Of a stretch of DNA of 64,000 nt, positions 1-8,835 are shown piece after piece. The position numbers and the translations under genes are program-made. Within the stretch, counting starts at the first letter, position 1. The number at the start of each line of letters is the position of its first letter. The notes under the pieces are model-generated. The model was not told the DNA's origin. It worked only from the letters and a program-made list of their open reading frames with translations, and searched no databases. Source of the DNA: Endozoicomonas sp. ISHI1 (GTDB taxonomy: Bacteria; Pseudomonadota; Gammaproteobacteria; Pseudomonadales; Endozoicomonadaceae); assembly GCF_024606225.1 (NCBI RefSeq), contig NZ_JAGRPU010000003.1, positions 177,630-241,629 of the forward strand. Direction: 5' to 3'.

Positions 1-616
1 GCCATAGGCAGGTTGTGACGGCCTGAAGAATCAGATAGAGCAGAGCACTTTTAAAGGCCACTCCTTCAACGGGCCACAGCGCTCTCATTAACATGAGAGC
101 CTGACTGTCGACCACAGAATATCCCGTGATACCCAGGGCAGCCATCACTGCAAAGGCCGTTGCAGAGTTGAGGTAGTGAGACCACCTGATATCTCTCCAG
201 TGCCAGAGTGGCAGGATGATACAGCCTGAAACAATGAGGCTGAAAGCCAGCCATTTTCCCGGTGAGAGCTCTGCCCCCCAACCTAATAAACCGATAACAG
301 GCGGAACCAGAAGAACAGGAAGAGCGCGCGAGACCGGATACATCAGCGACATATCGCCAAAACGGTAAGATTGACCCAGTCCCAGATAGTAGATGGCCTG
401 AAACAGGCCACTCAGAATTAACAGGTACCAAATTTCCCGGGAGATTTCTCCCAACCAGTCGATATAAAAAAGCAACAGAGGCACAAAAGCCAGCATCCCG
501 AGCATTACAGACAGGGTAAAGCTGGCTCCTGAAGGCCTTACTCTTTTTCCAAGACAATTCCAGCCGGCATGCATGAAAGATGAGACGAATACGAGAATAA
601 TTGCCAGGTTGTCCAA
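1..616 (-). CDS. DMT (EamA-like) permease, C-terminus beyond window
   Basis: About 205 codons are visible and the frame runs off the left edge, so the protein is partial. Translation from a TTG start at 616 gives MDNLAIILVFVSSFMHAGWN followed by regularly spaced hydrophobic segments and a LSGLFQAIYYLGLGQSYRFG stretch typical of drug/metabolite transporter (EamA) proteins of the inner membrane. The start is supported by TAAGGAG seven bases upstream and an in-frame stop just before it. A longer-looking open frame on the same strand (66-728) is Cys/Ser/Arg-rich and is only its shadow. The substrate cannot be told. Confidence 0.78.
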   Translation of the reverse strand, partial: MDNLAIILVFVSSFMHAGWNCLGKRVRPSGASFTLSVMLGMLAFVPLLLFYIDWLGEISREIWYLLILSGLFQAIYYLGLGQSYRFGDMSLMYPVSRALPVLLVPPVIGLLGWGAELSPGKWLAFSLIVSGCIILPLWHWRDIRWSHYLNSATAFAVMAALGITGYSVVDSQALMLMRALWPVEGVAFKSALLYLILQAVTTCLW

Positions 617-866
617 ACGTATACTCCTTAGCTGGCATGGTCAGAAAATATCCTTTACGGACACCGTTAGATTGTCGCAGGCTCGTGGTTTTGGCAGATT
701 CACAGGCAAGTGAGAGATTTTTATACATTTTTAAGTCTTTCGAATCAGTATAAAATGGATACCCTTATGATTTATTCCACTCAACGGTGCAATAATTCAA
801 ACTGTAACTCTCCACACACGATGATTTGGGCTAGTTTCTATCAACAAGGAAAGCGAGGACAGGAAC

Positions 867-1589
867 GTGACACGCTCACTGGCTGCAAACCTGAAAAATA
901 CTCTAAAAAATATGGTTAAAGTAATACCCGCCTTGCTACTCGCCGGATTTGTTTCCAGTGCCGGTGCTGCTGTCGTTTCCTACGACGACCCCTGGGAGAA
1001 AGCGAACCGCGCTATCTTTTCGTTCAATGATACGCTGGACACTTATGCTCTGAAGCCTGTGGCTAAGGGTTACGATACAGTGACTCCCAAGCCTGTTCAG
1101 CAGCTGGTCACCAACTTCTTTTCAAACCTCGGCGAGATCCGCAATGCTGCCAACGCTTTATTACAATTTAAAGGCAGTGAGGCACTGAGTTCAGTTGGAC
1201 GCTTTGGCATTAACTCAACGGTAGGTATGCTGGGACTGGTTGATGTCGCCACCCCACTGGGGATTGAGCAGAAATATGAAGACTTTGGCCTGACACTCGC
1301 CCACTGGGGTACACCATCAGGACCTTATGTAGTGTTGCCATTCTTTGGATCAAGAACACTGAGATCAGGTATCGGCTTATTGCCGGACTCAATGATGAAC
1401 CTCCAGGGACAGATTCAGCCGGAGCGGGATCGTTGGACGGCCAGAGGAGTGGACTTAGTTAACACTCGTTCGTCCCTGCTCAGCTCTGAAGAACTGATTG
1501 TGGGTGATCGCTATACCTTTATCCGCGATGCTTATCTGCAACGTCGTGAATACCTGATTACAGGTCAGCTGCCAGAAGACGATTTCTGA
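867..1589 (+). CDS. mlaA: Phospholipid-binding protein MlaA (VacJ family)
   Basis: MlaA sits in the outer membrane and removes mislocalised phospholipid from the outer leaflet for retrograde transport by the Mla pathway. The 240-residue protein has the family hallmarks: YDDPWEKANRAIFSFND near the N-terminus, the RNAANALLQFK region, and GRFGINSTVGMLGLVDVA followed by a GPYVVLPFFG segment. A signal peptide ends around SAGA-AVV. No lipobox cysteine is present, although the E. coli protein is a lipoprotein. The GTG at 867 has AGGA just upstream; ATG at 912 would give a shorter, clean signal peptide. The mlaFEDCB genes are not in the window. Confidence 0.93.
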   Translation: MTRSLAANLKNTLKNMVKVIPALLLAGFVSSAGAAVVSYDDPWEKANRAIFSFNDTLDTYALKPVAKGYDTVTPKPVQQLVTNFFSNLGEIRNAANALLQFKGSEALSSVGRFGINSTVGMLGLVDVATPLGIEQKYEDFGLTLAHWGTPSGPYVVLPFFGSRTLRSGIGLLPDSMMNLQGQIQPERDRWTARGVDLVNTRSSLLSSEELIVGDRYTFIRDAYLQRREYLITGQLPEDDF

Positions 1590-1610
1590 TGAGATAACAC
1601 CCGCCCAAAT

Positions 1611-1648
1611 ACGCCTGAAACAGGGTGCTAACACACTGATTCAGGCGT
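1611..1648 (+). terminator. Inverted repeat after mlaA
   Basis: A perfect 9-bp inverted repeat (ACGCCTGAA at 1611-1619 and TTCAGGCGT at 1640-1648) lies 22 bases after the mlaA stop. There is no U-tract, so it may be a weak terminator or an mRNA 3'-end stabiliser. Confidence 0.45.
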
Positions 1649-1885
1649 ATCCGGCCAACCCTGCCGCGATATAATCGGACGATTAGACCAGAACAAACGG
1701 TACCTCAGCTCAAGATAGATTTCTGCGCTTTACCTTACCTCAGCTTGCAGCAAAGCCGGGTTGAGAGTATGTTTCATCCATCACAAATTAATCACGGTTC
1801 AACGTCAGATGCACTCTGTTTTCCTTGACGCAGATTTTCTTGACACAGGTCTGAACAGATCTCTCCGGCAGGCAGGACTCTGGAT

Positions 1886-3058
1886 ATGACCAGCAGTACC
1901 ATTCTGGTCATTGATGATGACACAATTGTCAGAGAAAGCATCGTAGCCTATCTCGAAGGTAGCGGATTCAGTATTCTTCAGGCAGAAAATGGTGAGCAGG
2001 GTCTGGCGATCTTCAAGGAGACTCCCCCGGACCTGATTCTCTGTGACCTGCGAATGCCCAAACTGGATGGACTGTCGGTGCTTCGTAGCGTCCGTGAGCT
2101 GTCTCCGGATATGCCCTTTATCGTGGTTTCCGGTGCCGGTGTCATGACCGACGTGGTACAAGCACTGCGTCTTGGCGCCAGTAACTATCTCGTCAAACCT
2201 ATTGTCGATCTGGAAGTTCTGGAGTATGCCATTAACCGTGCTCTTGAAAATGCCCAACTGATACTTGAAAATCGCCGCTACCGTGAAAGCCTTGAAGAAG
2301 CTATTCACTCGCTGGAAAGCAACCTGCATCTGCTGCAGGAGGATCAGAAAGCAGGCCGTCAGGTTCAGATGAAAATGCTTCCCCAGGAGCCACTGATCTT
2401 TGAAAACTTCAAAGTAGACCACCAGATCATCCCTTCTCTCTACCTCAGTGGCGACTTTGTTGACTACTTCGCTCTGAACGAACACAGCTTTTCCTTTTAT
2501 CTGGCTGATGTCTCCGGTCACGGAGCATCTTCAGCCTTTATCACGGTATTACTGAAGCATATGTCCATGAACTTGCTCAAGGAATATCAGTCCCATGGAG
2601 GCCGGGCCAGGGTCAAACCTTCCCATGTGCTGAACTTCCTCAATCGCAGCCTTCTGGAAACGGGTCTGGGCAAGCATGTTGCAGTCTTTGGCGGTGTCGT
2701 CGACACCCGTGATCAGAAGCTGACTTATGCCTTTGGCGGCCATTACCCTCTACCCATTCTTTCCACGCCGAAAGAGACCCGATGTATTGAAGGCCGGGGG
2801 TTACCGGTAGGCCTGTTCGAAGATGCGACTTTTGAAGATGTCACCATTGACTTGCCCGAGCAATTTACCTTAACTATCCTGTCCGACGGTATTCTGGAGG
2901 TACTGCCGCAGCAGACACTTCAGGAGAAGGAAGACTACTTGTTGTCTGTTATCAAAGAGGGAGCCGTCAACGTATCAGCGCTGACAGAAAAGCTGGGGCT
3001 AAAAACCATGAAAGCCGCTCCGGACGACATGGCCATGCTGATTCTGGCTCGAGAGTGA
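1886..3058 (+). CDS. rssB: Response regulator with PP2C/SpoIIE phosphatase domain (RssB-like)
   Basis: 390 residues. The N-terminal receiver domain (about 1-120) carries the acidic triad D10-D12, phospho-acceptor D54 in LILCDLRMPK, S82 and a YLVKP lysine. A helical linker follows to about 165, then a PP2C-like phosphatase domain with SGDFVDYF, YLADVSGHGASSA, a SDGILE motif near the end and DDMAMLIL. This is the architecture of Pseudomonas RssB/HsbR rather than of enterobacterial RssB, which has a degenerate phosphatase fold. It probably dephosphorylates the STAS protein encoded directly downstream (stop and next ATG are adjacent) and so controls a sigma factor or anti-sigma switch. As I recall, vacJ, rssB and rssC also lie close together in Pseudomonas. 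Confidence 0.85.
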   Translation: MTSSTILVIDDDTIVRESIVAYLEGSGFSILQAENGEQGLAIFKETPPDLILCDLRMPKLDGLSVLRSVRELSPDMPFIVVSGAGVMTDVVQALRLGASNYLVKPIVDLEVLEYAINRALENAQLILENRRYRESLEEAIHSLESNLHLLQEDQKAGRQVQMKMLPQEPLIFENFKVDHQIIPSLYLSGDFVDYFALNEHSFSFYLADVSGHGASSAFITVLLKHMSMNLLKEYQSHGGRARVKPSHVLNFLNRSLLETGLGKHVAVFGGVVDTRDQKLTYAFGGHYPLPILSTPKETRCIEGRGLPVGLFEDATFEDVTIDLPEQFTLTILSDGILEVLPQQTLQEKEDYLLSVIKEGAVNVSALTEKLGLKTMKAAPDDMAMLILARE

Positions 3059-3577
3059 ATGACTACTGGAAAAATACTGTTCGCAAAAAACGATGGTACC
3101 TATGTTCTGAAACTGGTGGGGGAAGTGCGCTTGACTCTGTGCTCATCTCTGGAACAGATGATCAATGAGCCTGATTTCACCTCGGTCATTATTGACCTGA
3201 CCGACACAGACACTATCGACAGCACCTCACTGGGTCTACTGGCCAAACTGTCTATTCAGACCAAGAAAAACCTGGGGCTGGTACCGGTAATTATTTCAAC
3301 CAAAGATGACATCACCCGGATTCTGCTGAGTATGGGGTTTGACAGGGTATTTGTGATTGTCAAGGAGCTGGAAGGCTATGAAAAGCTGAACCTGAACATG
3401 CACGATATTGCTTGCGATGGAAATCTGGAGCAACCCACCCAGGTCAGGCAAGTTCTGGATGCCCACAAGGTGCTGATGGGTCTGAGCGAAGAAAACCGGG
3501 AAGCTTTCAGTGAGCTGGTGAAACAGCTTGAGCAGATTCAAAACAGCGGTAAGACTAATACCAAGGGCAAGAGCTGA
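3059..3577 (+). CDS. rssC: STAS-domain anti-sigma factor antagonist (RssC-like)
   Basis: 172 residues with an N-terminal STAS fold (about 5-105). The VIIDLTDTDTIDSTSLGLLA segment places the conserved phosphorylatable serine/threonine at S55/T56. A less conserved helical tail of about 65 residues follows. The ATG abuts the stop of the upstream phosphatase/response regulator with zero spacing, so the two are almost certainly co-translated partners: the phosphatase would remove phosphate from this protein and let it bind its anti-sigma target. The symbol rests on the pairing and on resemblance to the Pseudomonas arrangement. Confidence 0.8.
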   Translation: MTTGKILFAKNDGTYVLKLVGEVRLTLCSSLEQMINEPDFTSVIIDLTDTDTIDSTSLGLLAKLSIQTKKNLGLVPVIISTKDDITRILLSMGFDRVFVIVKELEGYEKLNLNMHDIACDGNLEQPTQVRQVLDAHKVLMGLSEENREAFSELVKQLEQIQNSGKTNTKGKS

Positions 3578-3607
3578 GAGCTTTCTCAAGAAAGAAAGTT
3601 TCAGCTC
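3571..3607 (+). terminator. Hairpin between convergent rssC-like and dusA genes
   Basis: GAGCTGA at 3571-3577 pairs with TCAGCTC at 3601-3607, and CTTTCT with AGAAAG inside it, with a small bulge. It overlaps the end of the STAS gene and precedes the end of dusA on the other strand, so it could act for both. There is no clear T-run. Confidence 0.45.
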
Positions 3608-3640
3608 AACAGGCCCACCATCAGCCTTGTTGACGGTGAC

Positions 3641-4654
3641 TCAAGCTGCATCCTGCGCCCGTTCCCTGAGACTTTCAACCTGCCTGACTGCTTCAAGCAG
3701 AACTTCTGATCCGGCGCCTTTTTTATGGGCATTTTCGCTGATATAACGACGGAACTTACGAGCCCCGGGCTCGCCCTGATATAGGCCCAACATATGACGG
3801 GTTATGTGGCTCAGGTATGTGCCTTTTGCCAGCTCGGACTCAATGTAGGGCAGCATTTTCTCAACCACCTGATGACGCTCAATCATTGGTTTACCGGTAC
3901 CATAAAGACGATTATCGACTTCAGCCATCAGATAGGGATTATGGTAAGCCTCCCGGCCCAACATAACGCCGTCCACACGCTCCATGTGTTGCTCAATCTC
4001 AGCAAAGGATCCTATGCCGCCATTGATGATGATTTCCAGATCCGAAAAATCTTTTTTCAGTCGATAAACCACCTCGGGCTTAAGAGGAGGAATATCACGG
4101 TTTTCTTTGGGAGACAGGCCTTCAAGAATCGCAATACGTGCGTGAACAATAAATGTTTCACAACCGGCTTCAGCCACTTTACCCACAAAATCCACCAGTT
4201 CCTCGTAGGTATCACGACCGTTTATGCCAATCCTGTGTTTCACCGTCACTGGAATATTGACCGCCTGTTTCATGGCTTTGACAGCTTCTGCGACGGTTTG
4301 AGGTTCTGCCATGAGACAGGCACCTATCCGGCCACTCTGAACCCTGTCGCTGGGACACCCCACGTTCAGATTGATTTCATGGTAGCCACATTGTTCAGCA
4401 TACTGCGCTGACTGGGAAAGATGTTTTGGGTCGTGACCACCCACTTGAAGAGCCAGTGGATACTCTTCAGGATTGTGTTTGAGAAAACGCTCTTTATCAC
4501 CAAATACCAGAGCTCCGGTCGTCACCATTTCGGTATAGAGCAGCGAGCGCTCTGATAATAAACGGTGAAAATAACGGCAATGCCTGTCCGTCCAGTCCAT
4601 CATGGGGGCAACGGAAAACTTACGGTCCAAGGGTTTGAGCTGAGTCACTGGCAT
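3641..4654 (-). CDS. dusA: tRNA-dihydrouridine(20/20a) synthase DusA
   Basis: Flavin-dependent reductase of uridine 20/20a in the tRNA D-loop. The protein opens with the FSVAPMMDWTDRHCRYFHR motif diagnostic of DusA, has the catalytic cysteine in LNVGCPSDRVQSGRIGACLM, an RNA-contacting VKHRIGI segment and IINGGI plus GVMLGREAY for FMN phosphate binding. About 337 residues is the usual DusA length. I place the start at ATG 4654; an in-frame TTG four codons upstream has no better ribosome-binding site. It is convergent with the STAS gene and is followed upstream by manA on the same strand at about 100 bp. Confidence 0.95.
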   Translation of the reverse strand: MPVTQLKPLDRKFSVAPMMDWTDRHCRYFHRLLSERSLLYTEMVTTGALVFGDKERFLKHNPEEYPLALQVGGHDPKHLSQSAQYAEQCGYHEINLNVGCPSDRVQSGRIGACLMAEPQTVAEAVKAMKQAVNIPVTVKHRIGINGRDTYEELVDFVGKVAEAGCETFIVHARIAILEGLSPKENRDIPPLKPEVVYRLKKDFSDLEIIINGGIGSFAEIEQHMERVDGVMLGREAYHNPYLMAEVDNRLYGTGKPMIERHQVVEKMLPYIESELAKGTYLSHITRHMLGLYQGEPGARKFRRYISENAHKKGAGSEVLLEAVRQVESLRERAQDAA

Positions 4655-4771
4655 AATATTTTTCAAAATTAGAGAACGAACAATGATATATCAGAAAACC
4701 CTGTTCGACATTAAGGGTCACTCATTCACGATCGTGAGATAGCAGAAGCAGCATAAGTAATTTGCCCTGTT

Positions 4772-5944
4772 TTAGGGAGTGGATGTCGCTCTGGCCAGAC
4801 GGCCAACACCTTCCACTCGGTAGGATTCTGCCATAGCACTAATGAAACAGGCACTGCCAGGTGTCAGTTCAACAGATCTTTCTCCAGCTCTGATACACTG
4901 ATGACCTTCCACACAAAAGAGAATCTCGGCGGCTTTTACCTGAAAAGGTTCACTAGCCTGCTCAGACTGAATGACACTAAAAAGAAAATCATCGACAGGA
5001 GAGACAAAACGGGTTTCACCATTTTCTTCCCGTTCAGGCTTCAGGTACACATCAGCAGGGGCAACGGTGACGAACTCAATGGTCTTGAGCAGCTCGGGTA
5101 CATCAACATGCTTGCTGGTCAGCCCACCTCTGAGAACATTGTCGGAGCATGCCATGATTTCCAATGCCGTACCTTCGAGATAGGTATGGAGTGTCCCTGC
5201 TCTGAGGAACATGGCCTGGCCCGGAGTCAGTTCTACAACGTTAAGCAGTAATGGACTGAGAACAGCGATGTCACCCGGATAGAATTGATTCAGACGACAG
5301 ACTTCCTGCCAGGCCGGATGATCCGAAGTCTCAGCAAACGACAGAGCAGCAGCAACCAAACAGTCCTTTTTTTCTTCCTTAAGGCCCATCAGGTGTTCAT
5401 AAAAAGCCCTGAGTTTGCCTTCTCCAAGCCAGCACAATGCCTCTACCAGCGATTCCAGCCCAGCCATTTCGAACAAAAAACGCATTTCATCCAGTGACCG
5501 GAAACCATTCATGGCTCTGAAAGGTGTCAGGGCGTAGAGCAACTCTGGCTTGTGATTATCATCCCGGTAGTTTCGATGAAAGGCGTCCAGCGGCACGCCC
5601 AGATGATTTTCATGAACAAACCCTGCCAACGCCTGCTGTTTGTTAGGATGGGACTGTATAGACAGCGGCTTGGCAGCAGCCAGCACTTTGAAAAGAAAAG
5701 GCAGCCTGTGACCAAACTTTTCCAGAGATCCTCTACCCAGATGGGCGGCCTGGTCATCCACCAGCGCATTCAAGGGCACCGGATCATCAACCAGAGCCAT
5801 AGAAGGTGCCTTCGGATGAGCCCCCATCCAGAGCTCAGCCATTGGCCGACCGGACTCGTTAGCCATACCGAAAAGTTCACACATAGCATTCTGACTGCCC
5901 CAGTCATAATGCTGCACAGGGTTTTCCAATCGAAAGATGGCCAT
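4772..5944 (-). CDS. manA: Mannose-6-phosphate isomerase, class I
   Basis: Zinc enzyme that interconverts mannose-6-phosphate and fructose-6-phosphate and feeds GDP-mannose synthesis for surface glycans. It shows the N-terminal NPVQHYDWGSQ, the zinc-ligand motifs LSIQSHPNK and HKPELLYAL, and the active-site AGTLHTYLEG. The 390-residue length is normal for type I enzymes. ATG 5944 is preferred to the in-frame TTG at 5950 because AGGGA lies six bases upstream. A 163-bp palindromic repeat begins 76 bases beyond its start codon. Confidence 0.94.
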   Translation of the reverse strand: MAIFRLENPVQHYDWGSQNAMCELFGMANESGRPMAELWMGAHPKAPSMALVDDPVPLNALVDDQAAHLGRGSLEKFGHRLPFLFKVLAAAKPLSIQSHPNKQQALAGFVHENHLGVPLDAFHRNYRDDNHKPELLYALTPFRAMNGFRSLDEMRFLFEMAGLESLVEALCWLGEGKLRAFYEHLMGLKEEKKDCLVAAALSFAETSDHPAWQEVCRLNQFYPGDIAVLSPLLLNVVELTPGQAMFLRAGTLHTYLEGTALEIMACSDNVLRGGLTSKHVDVPELLKTIEFVTVAPADVYLKPEREENGETRFVSPVDDFLFSVIQSEQASEPFQVKAAEILFCVEGHQCIRAGERSVELTPGSACFISAMAESYRVEGVGRLARATSTP

Positions 5945-6020
5945 AAACAATCCCTTTCAGAGAAATGCAATTCTTGAAGCCCGGCTATTAAACATTGGAC
6001 GCCACATCAACGCCAGCACT

Positions 6021-6183
6021 AGCAGCCTGTCGGACTTAAGGCTGTCCTACTGCGGTTGCAATAAATTGGTCTAAAAATTCCTGCTTCTTCGTCAAATAGC
6101 TCGCTATTCTCCTCAGAAGCAGAAATTTTTATCCTCAATTTCTTGCAATCCTCGCTACGGACGCTTAAGTCCGACAGGCTGCT
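6021..6183. repeat. 163-bp palindromic dispersed repeat, copy 1
   Basis: Bounded by a 20-base terminal inverted repeat, AGCAGCCTGTCGGACTTAAG. The interior halves are also complementary with mismatches around a centre near the ATAGCTCGCTAT segment, so the whole element can fold into one long hairpin. Two further copies of exactly the same length occur at 18119-18281 (opposite orientation) and 29339-29501 (same orientation). The bases just outside continue the symmetry as CTAG. It codes for nothing recognisable and resembles a REP/MITE-type non-autonomous element. Confidence 0.9.
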
Positions 6184-6483
6184 AGAAAAAAATTCTATGC
6201 CAGACGCTAATTTTCCTGAATCATTCCAGCCCGTATACAGATGATACCGTCAAAAAAATACTAAGCGTCAAAAGAGTGACAGGCAGAAAGAAATTCGATA
6301 CCTTAATCGGTAACAGCTGAAGAACATAAGGGGTAGTTTTAAGGCTGTAAGGCTACACAATGATAATTTTGGATCGGAACAAATAGAAATACTGCATTCA
6401 TCGACAACTGATTAAACAGGTTACCGCTTTAAACCTTAACCGTTTTAAAGCCCTGAAAAACAGCATCGTAAAGGAAGACGATC
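6184..6483. other. Non-coding stretch after repeat copy 1
   Basis: About 300 AT-rich bases between the palindromic repeat and the small ORF at 6484. No gene, tRNA or clear hairpin is visible; it presumably holds the promoter of the downstream ORF. Confidence 0.5.
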
Positions 6484-6675
6484 ATGTATAATCCAGGACT
6501 CGACAGCAAACGTTTATTTGAAGACTCTACCCACCCTGGTGACGCAATAGGCGACATCCGTTATCCGGAATACCTTATCTCCCTTCTTTCAGACAGACAT
6601 CAGGAGCCTCTGGCCTGTGAAGGATACACCTCCGACTCCCTCTCTCTGACAAATACCCGTCTGCCGCAGGTTTGA
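6484..6675 (+). CDS. Hypothetical small protein, 63 aa
   Basis: Not recognised. The frame has a good ribosome-binding site (AAGGAAG eight bases before ATG). The acidic, proline-containing product begins MYNPGLDSKRLFEDSTHPGD and has no membrane segment or cysteine pair. A perfect 9-bp inverted repeat follows its stop, which suggests a monocistronic unit. It may be a short orphan or the leftover N-terminus of a larger gene. Confidence 0.45.
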   Translation: MYNPGLDSKRLFEDSTHPGDAIGDIRYPEYLISLLSDRHQEPLACEGYTSDSLSLTNTRLPQV

Positions 6676-6687
6676 CATCGCAAAGTA

Positions 6688-6720
6688 CTCTGGAAATCAA
6701 GGTCGTACTGTTTTCCAGAG
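6688..6720 (+). terminator. Hairpin after the 63-aa ORF
   Basis: CTCTGGAAA at 6688-6696 and TTTCCAGAG at 6712-6720 form a perfect 9-bp stem with a 15-base loop, 12 bases after the stop codon. It lacks a strong U-tract. Confidence 0.45.
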
Positions 6721-6727
6721 ATACTCG

Positions 6728-6963
6728 AGAAACTCAACTATTCTTCTCTTCAAATTCGACAAAGACGATCTGGATAAAACACCGAAAGCTTTGGTTATAC
6801 CAATAGCTCAGGTGTCGATAGCTATTATGAGATGCTCTCCAAACGTCAAGCTCGGGCTGTTAAGGAGTATCTGAAGAATTCAAATGGTCAGGGAAGGCAG
6901 GATGCGTATTTTAGGCAGCGTTTATCATGGCTTGTCCGGATTAGCCCGCACCGTCAAGGATGA
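6728..6963 (+). pseudogene. Remnant of OmpA-family C-terminal domain
   Basis: Two out-of-frame pieces of a peptidoglycan-binding OmpA-like domain are visible. The first, around 6728-6789, reads TILLFKFDKDDLDKTPK and matches the start of the domain. The second, from 6790, reads FGYTNSSGVDSYYEMLSKRQ, then ARAVKEYL, and matches the end of the domain; it stays open to TGA at 6961. The section normally between them is missing and the frame changes, so this is a dead fragment. Its 3' end overlaps the beginning of the orphan gene at 6902 in another frame, so that gene's upstream DNA derives from a broken ompA-type gene. Confidence 0.72.
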
Positions 6964-8743
6964 GGTGCTTGCTCGCTTCCGGGGAAAAAAGACTGAAGTG
7001 GTCGAACATCCCGTTCGTAAAATGACAGAGAAAAGCTCCCACGCTTCTGATACCCGGCCTCTTGCCAATAAAAGCCCTGCAGCCAGTGAAAACCCTGTTG
7101 CTAGTAAAGGCTACCTTCTGGCCAAAAAACTTACCGATCAGTCACTGCCTGCCCACAAAGTCTCCAGTGTTGAACTTCCTCCCCGCTTTCCGTACATTGA
7201 CATCCCGGAAGAAAACCAAAGCGCTTCTGAACCTCCTTCACGAACCAGAAAAATTCTTACAGCCCTGATGCCGGGCAGCAGCCCGGTACCAGAAAATTCA
7301 GATATATCCCTGAAGAAAACCAAAAGATGGCAAACCCGAAGGCTGCGCAAGGGTCTGCAAACCATCAAAAGAGAAACCGGGCTAGAAGTCTCGATCCGCA
7401 GCTTTGATGATCAGGCAGCCGTGCTCAGAGATTTTCTCACGGGTAAACGTGCCACACTGGGTTATCACGAAATAAAAGTCTTCTGTGACGATGTTAAAAG
7501 TGTAATGACAAACGCAGGCTCACTGCCTGGTCTGATCAAACTGGCGGTGACCAAATACATGATTGTGCTTTCAGATCTGGGACAGGCTGCTCAGCTCAAA
7601 TCACTCGGTCAGAGGAGACAACAACTGGCTGAGCGATTCTTACCGGGCCATGATGGTTTTAGAGCGCACTGTCTGCGCAGAAACATAGATCCGGATTTGC
7701 CCCTCAACCTGCACGACATCAGGCGGTTTCAGGAAAAACTGATGGGTTGGCAGGACGAGCTGGGACACTGGCATAGGGGGCTAATTGAAAGCCCCGAACT
7801 CAGTAGTATGGAAGCGTTAAAAGACAGGCTGAAAGTGGAGTTGGAAAGCTTTATCGACAAGATGGAGAGCGCTGCTCCCGAAGCCGCGCAAGCACCAGCG
7901 TCATTAAGCCACGAGCAGTTGCAGGCAGAAATCACCAGACTTTATGACCAACATGGAATCAAAGATTTACCCGGCAGGCAACAAAATGCAATGGAACAAT
8001 CCGTAGCTGAGCAACATCCAGTCTTGCAAAGTGCGACCCAATATCAGGTTCAGCCTTCCGGAAACCTTCAAAACCACACAGTAACTTCCCTTGAAAAAGC
8101 CCGCTTGCATCGTTGGGTGTTTGAACAGCAATTAGCCGATTTGAGAGTCCGGAATGATAGACTTGATCACGACCTGGAAGCAGTGGAGCAGGAACTCAGA
8201 CGGGTCACGGAACAGAGACAGGATACATCGAAGGCCATTCAAGACATTCAGGCACGCAAACAAAAGTTACAAAGAAGAAAAGCCAAGATCCCACACTCTC
8301 CCCTGCCCACAGTGATATTAAGAGACAGCAAGGGGGCACAAATAGACTCAGACTTTATGAAAAAACCTGAGCTTGACGAGCGATCCATAAACCTGCATGT
8401 CGTTCGTTGTCAGCCAGAGGTTTACAGGCAGATCAATAATGCGCTTCTGAACACGACAGCGTTTGAAAACGACAAAGCCCTGAATCAATTCAAGGATACG
8501 ATGAGAAGCTTCAGGAATCAGTGCTATCAATATGCCATAGGTGCCAAACTGCCCAGTAAAATCCTCTCGGAAAATGACACTCAGCTCATCACGAACTCCC
8601 GCCAGCGTATCAACAGTGCCATGGAAACCCTTCTGGCAAACCCCGAGACCGCTGACACGACAACAGCCTTCCACTTTCTCAGGATGCAAGAAGCGATCCT
8701 GGATAATTTCCTGAAAATGAACGGTATGAGCGGAGTTTCTTAA
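6902..8743 (+). CDS. Large orphan protein with coiled coil, possible effector
   Basis: No family recognised. About 613 residues from ATG 6902 (GGGAAGG upstream); ATG 6884 would add six residues. There is no signal peptide. The first 150 residues are Ser/Pro/Lys-rich and look disordered. A helical domain follows, and near residues 405-465 a strongly charged coiled coil occurs (EQELRRVTEQRQDTSKAIQD). The C-terminal part is helical and ends FHFLRMQEAILDNFLKMNG. The general plan, and perhaps a weak C-terminal resemblance, recalls the 624-residue protein encoded at 10520-12394. A cytosolic or secreted host-directed role is possible but unproven. Confidence 0.75.
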   Translation: MRILGSVYHGLSGLARTVKDEVLARFRGKKTEVVEHPVRKMTEKSSHASDTRPLANKSPAASENPVASKGYLLAKKLTDQSLPAHKVSSVELPPRFPYIDIPEENQSASEPPSRTRKILTALMPGSSPVPENSDISLKKTKRWQTRRLRKGLQTIKRETGLEVSIRSFDDQAAVLRDFLTGKRATLGYHEIKVFCDDVKSVMTNAGSLPGLIKLAVTKYMIVLSDLGQAAQLKSLGQRRQQLAERFLPGHDGFRAHCLRRNIDPDLPLNLHDIRRFQEKLMGWQDELGHWHRGLIESPELSSMEALKDRLKVELESFIDKMESAAPEAAQAPASLSHEQLQAEITRLYDQHGIKDLPGRQQNAMEQSVAEQHPVLQSATQYQVQPSGNLQNHTVTSLEKARLHRWVFEQQLADLRVRNDRLDHDLEAVEQELRRVTEQRQDTSKAIQDIQARKQKLQRRKAKIPHSPLPTVILRDSKGAQIDSDFMKKPELDERSINLHVVRCQPEVYRQINNALLNTTAFENDKALNQFKDTMRSFRNQCYQYAIGAKLPSKILSENDTQLITNSRQRINSAMETLLANPETADTTTAFHFLRMQEAILDNFLKMNGMSGVS

Positions 8744-8835
8744 ATCTCCATAGCGAAAAGTAGATTGTCGTGATATAAGACACGATTCAGCAGCCTCAGC
8801 CAGGCTGATATCCATCTCTTTCGACTCGACACTGT

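Noticed and set aside
66..728. 220-codon open frame on the minus strand at the left edge
   Set aside because: Its composition (Cys/Ser/Arg-rich, no family) is that of a shadow; the neighbouring frame from TTG 616 encodes a clean DMT permease.
1805..2521. 238-codon minus-strand frame over the response-regulator gene
   Set aside because: Antisense to a gene with unmistakable receiver and phosphatase motifs.
3794..4411. 205-codon plus-strand frame over dusA
   Set aside because: Antisense to dusA; no family resemblance.
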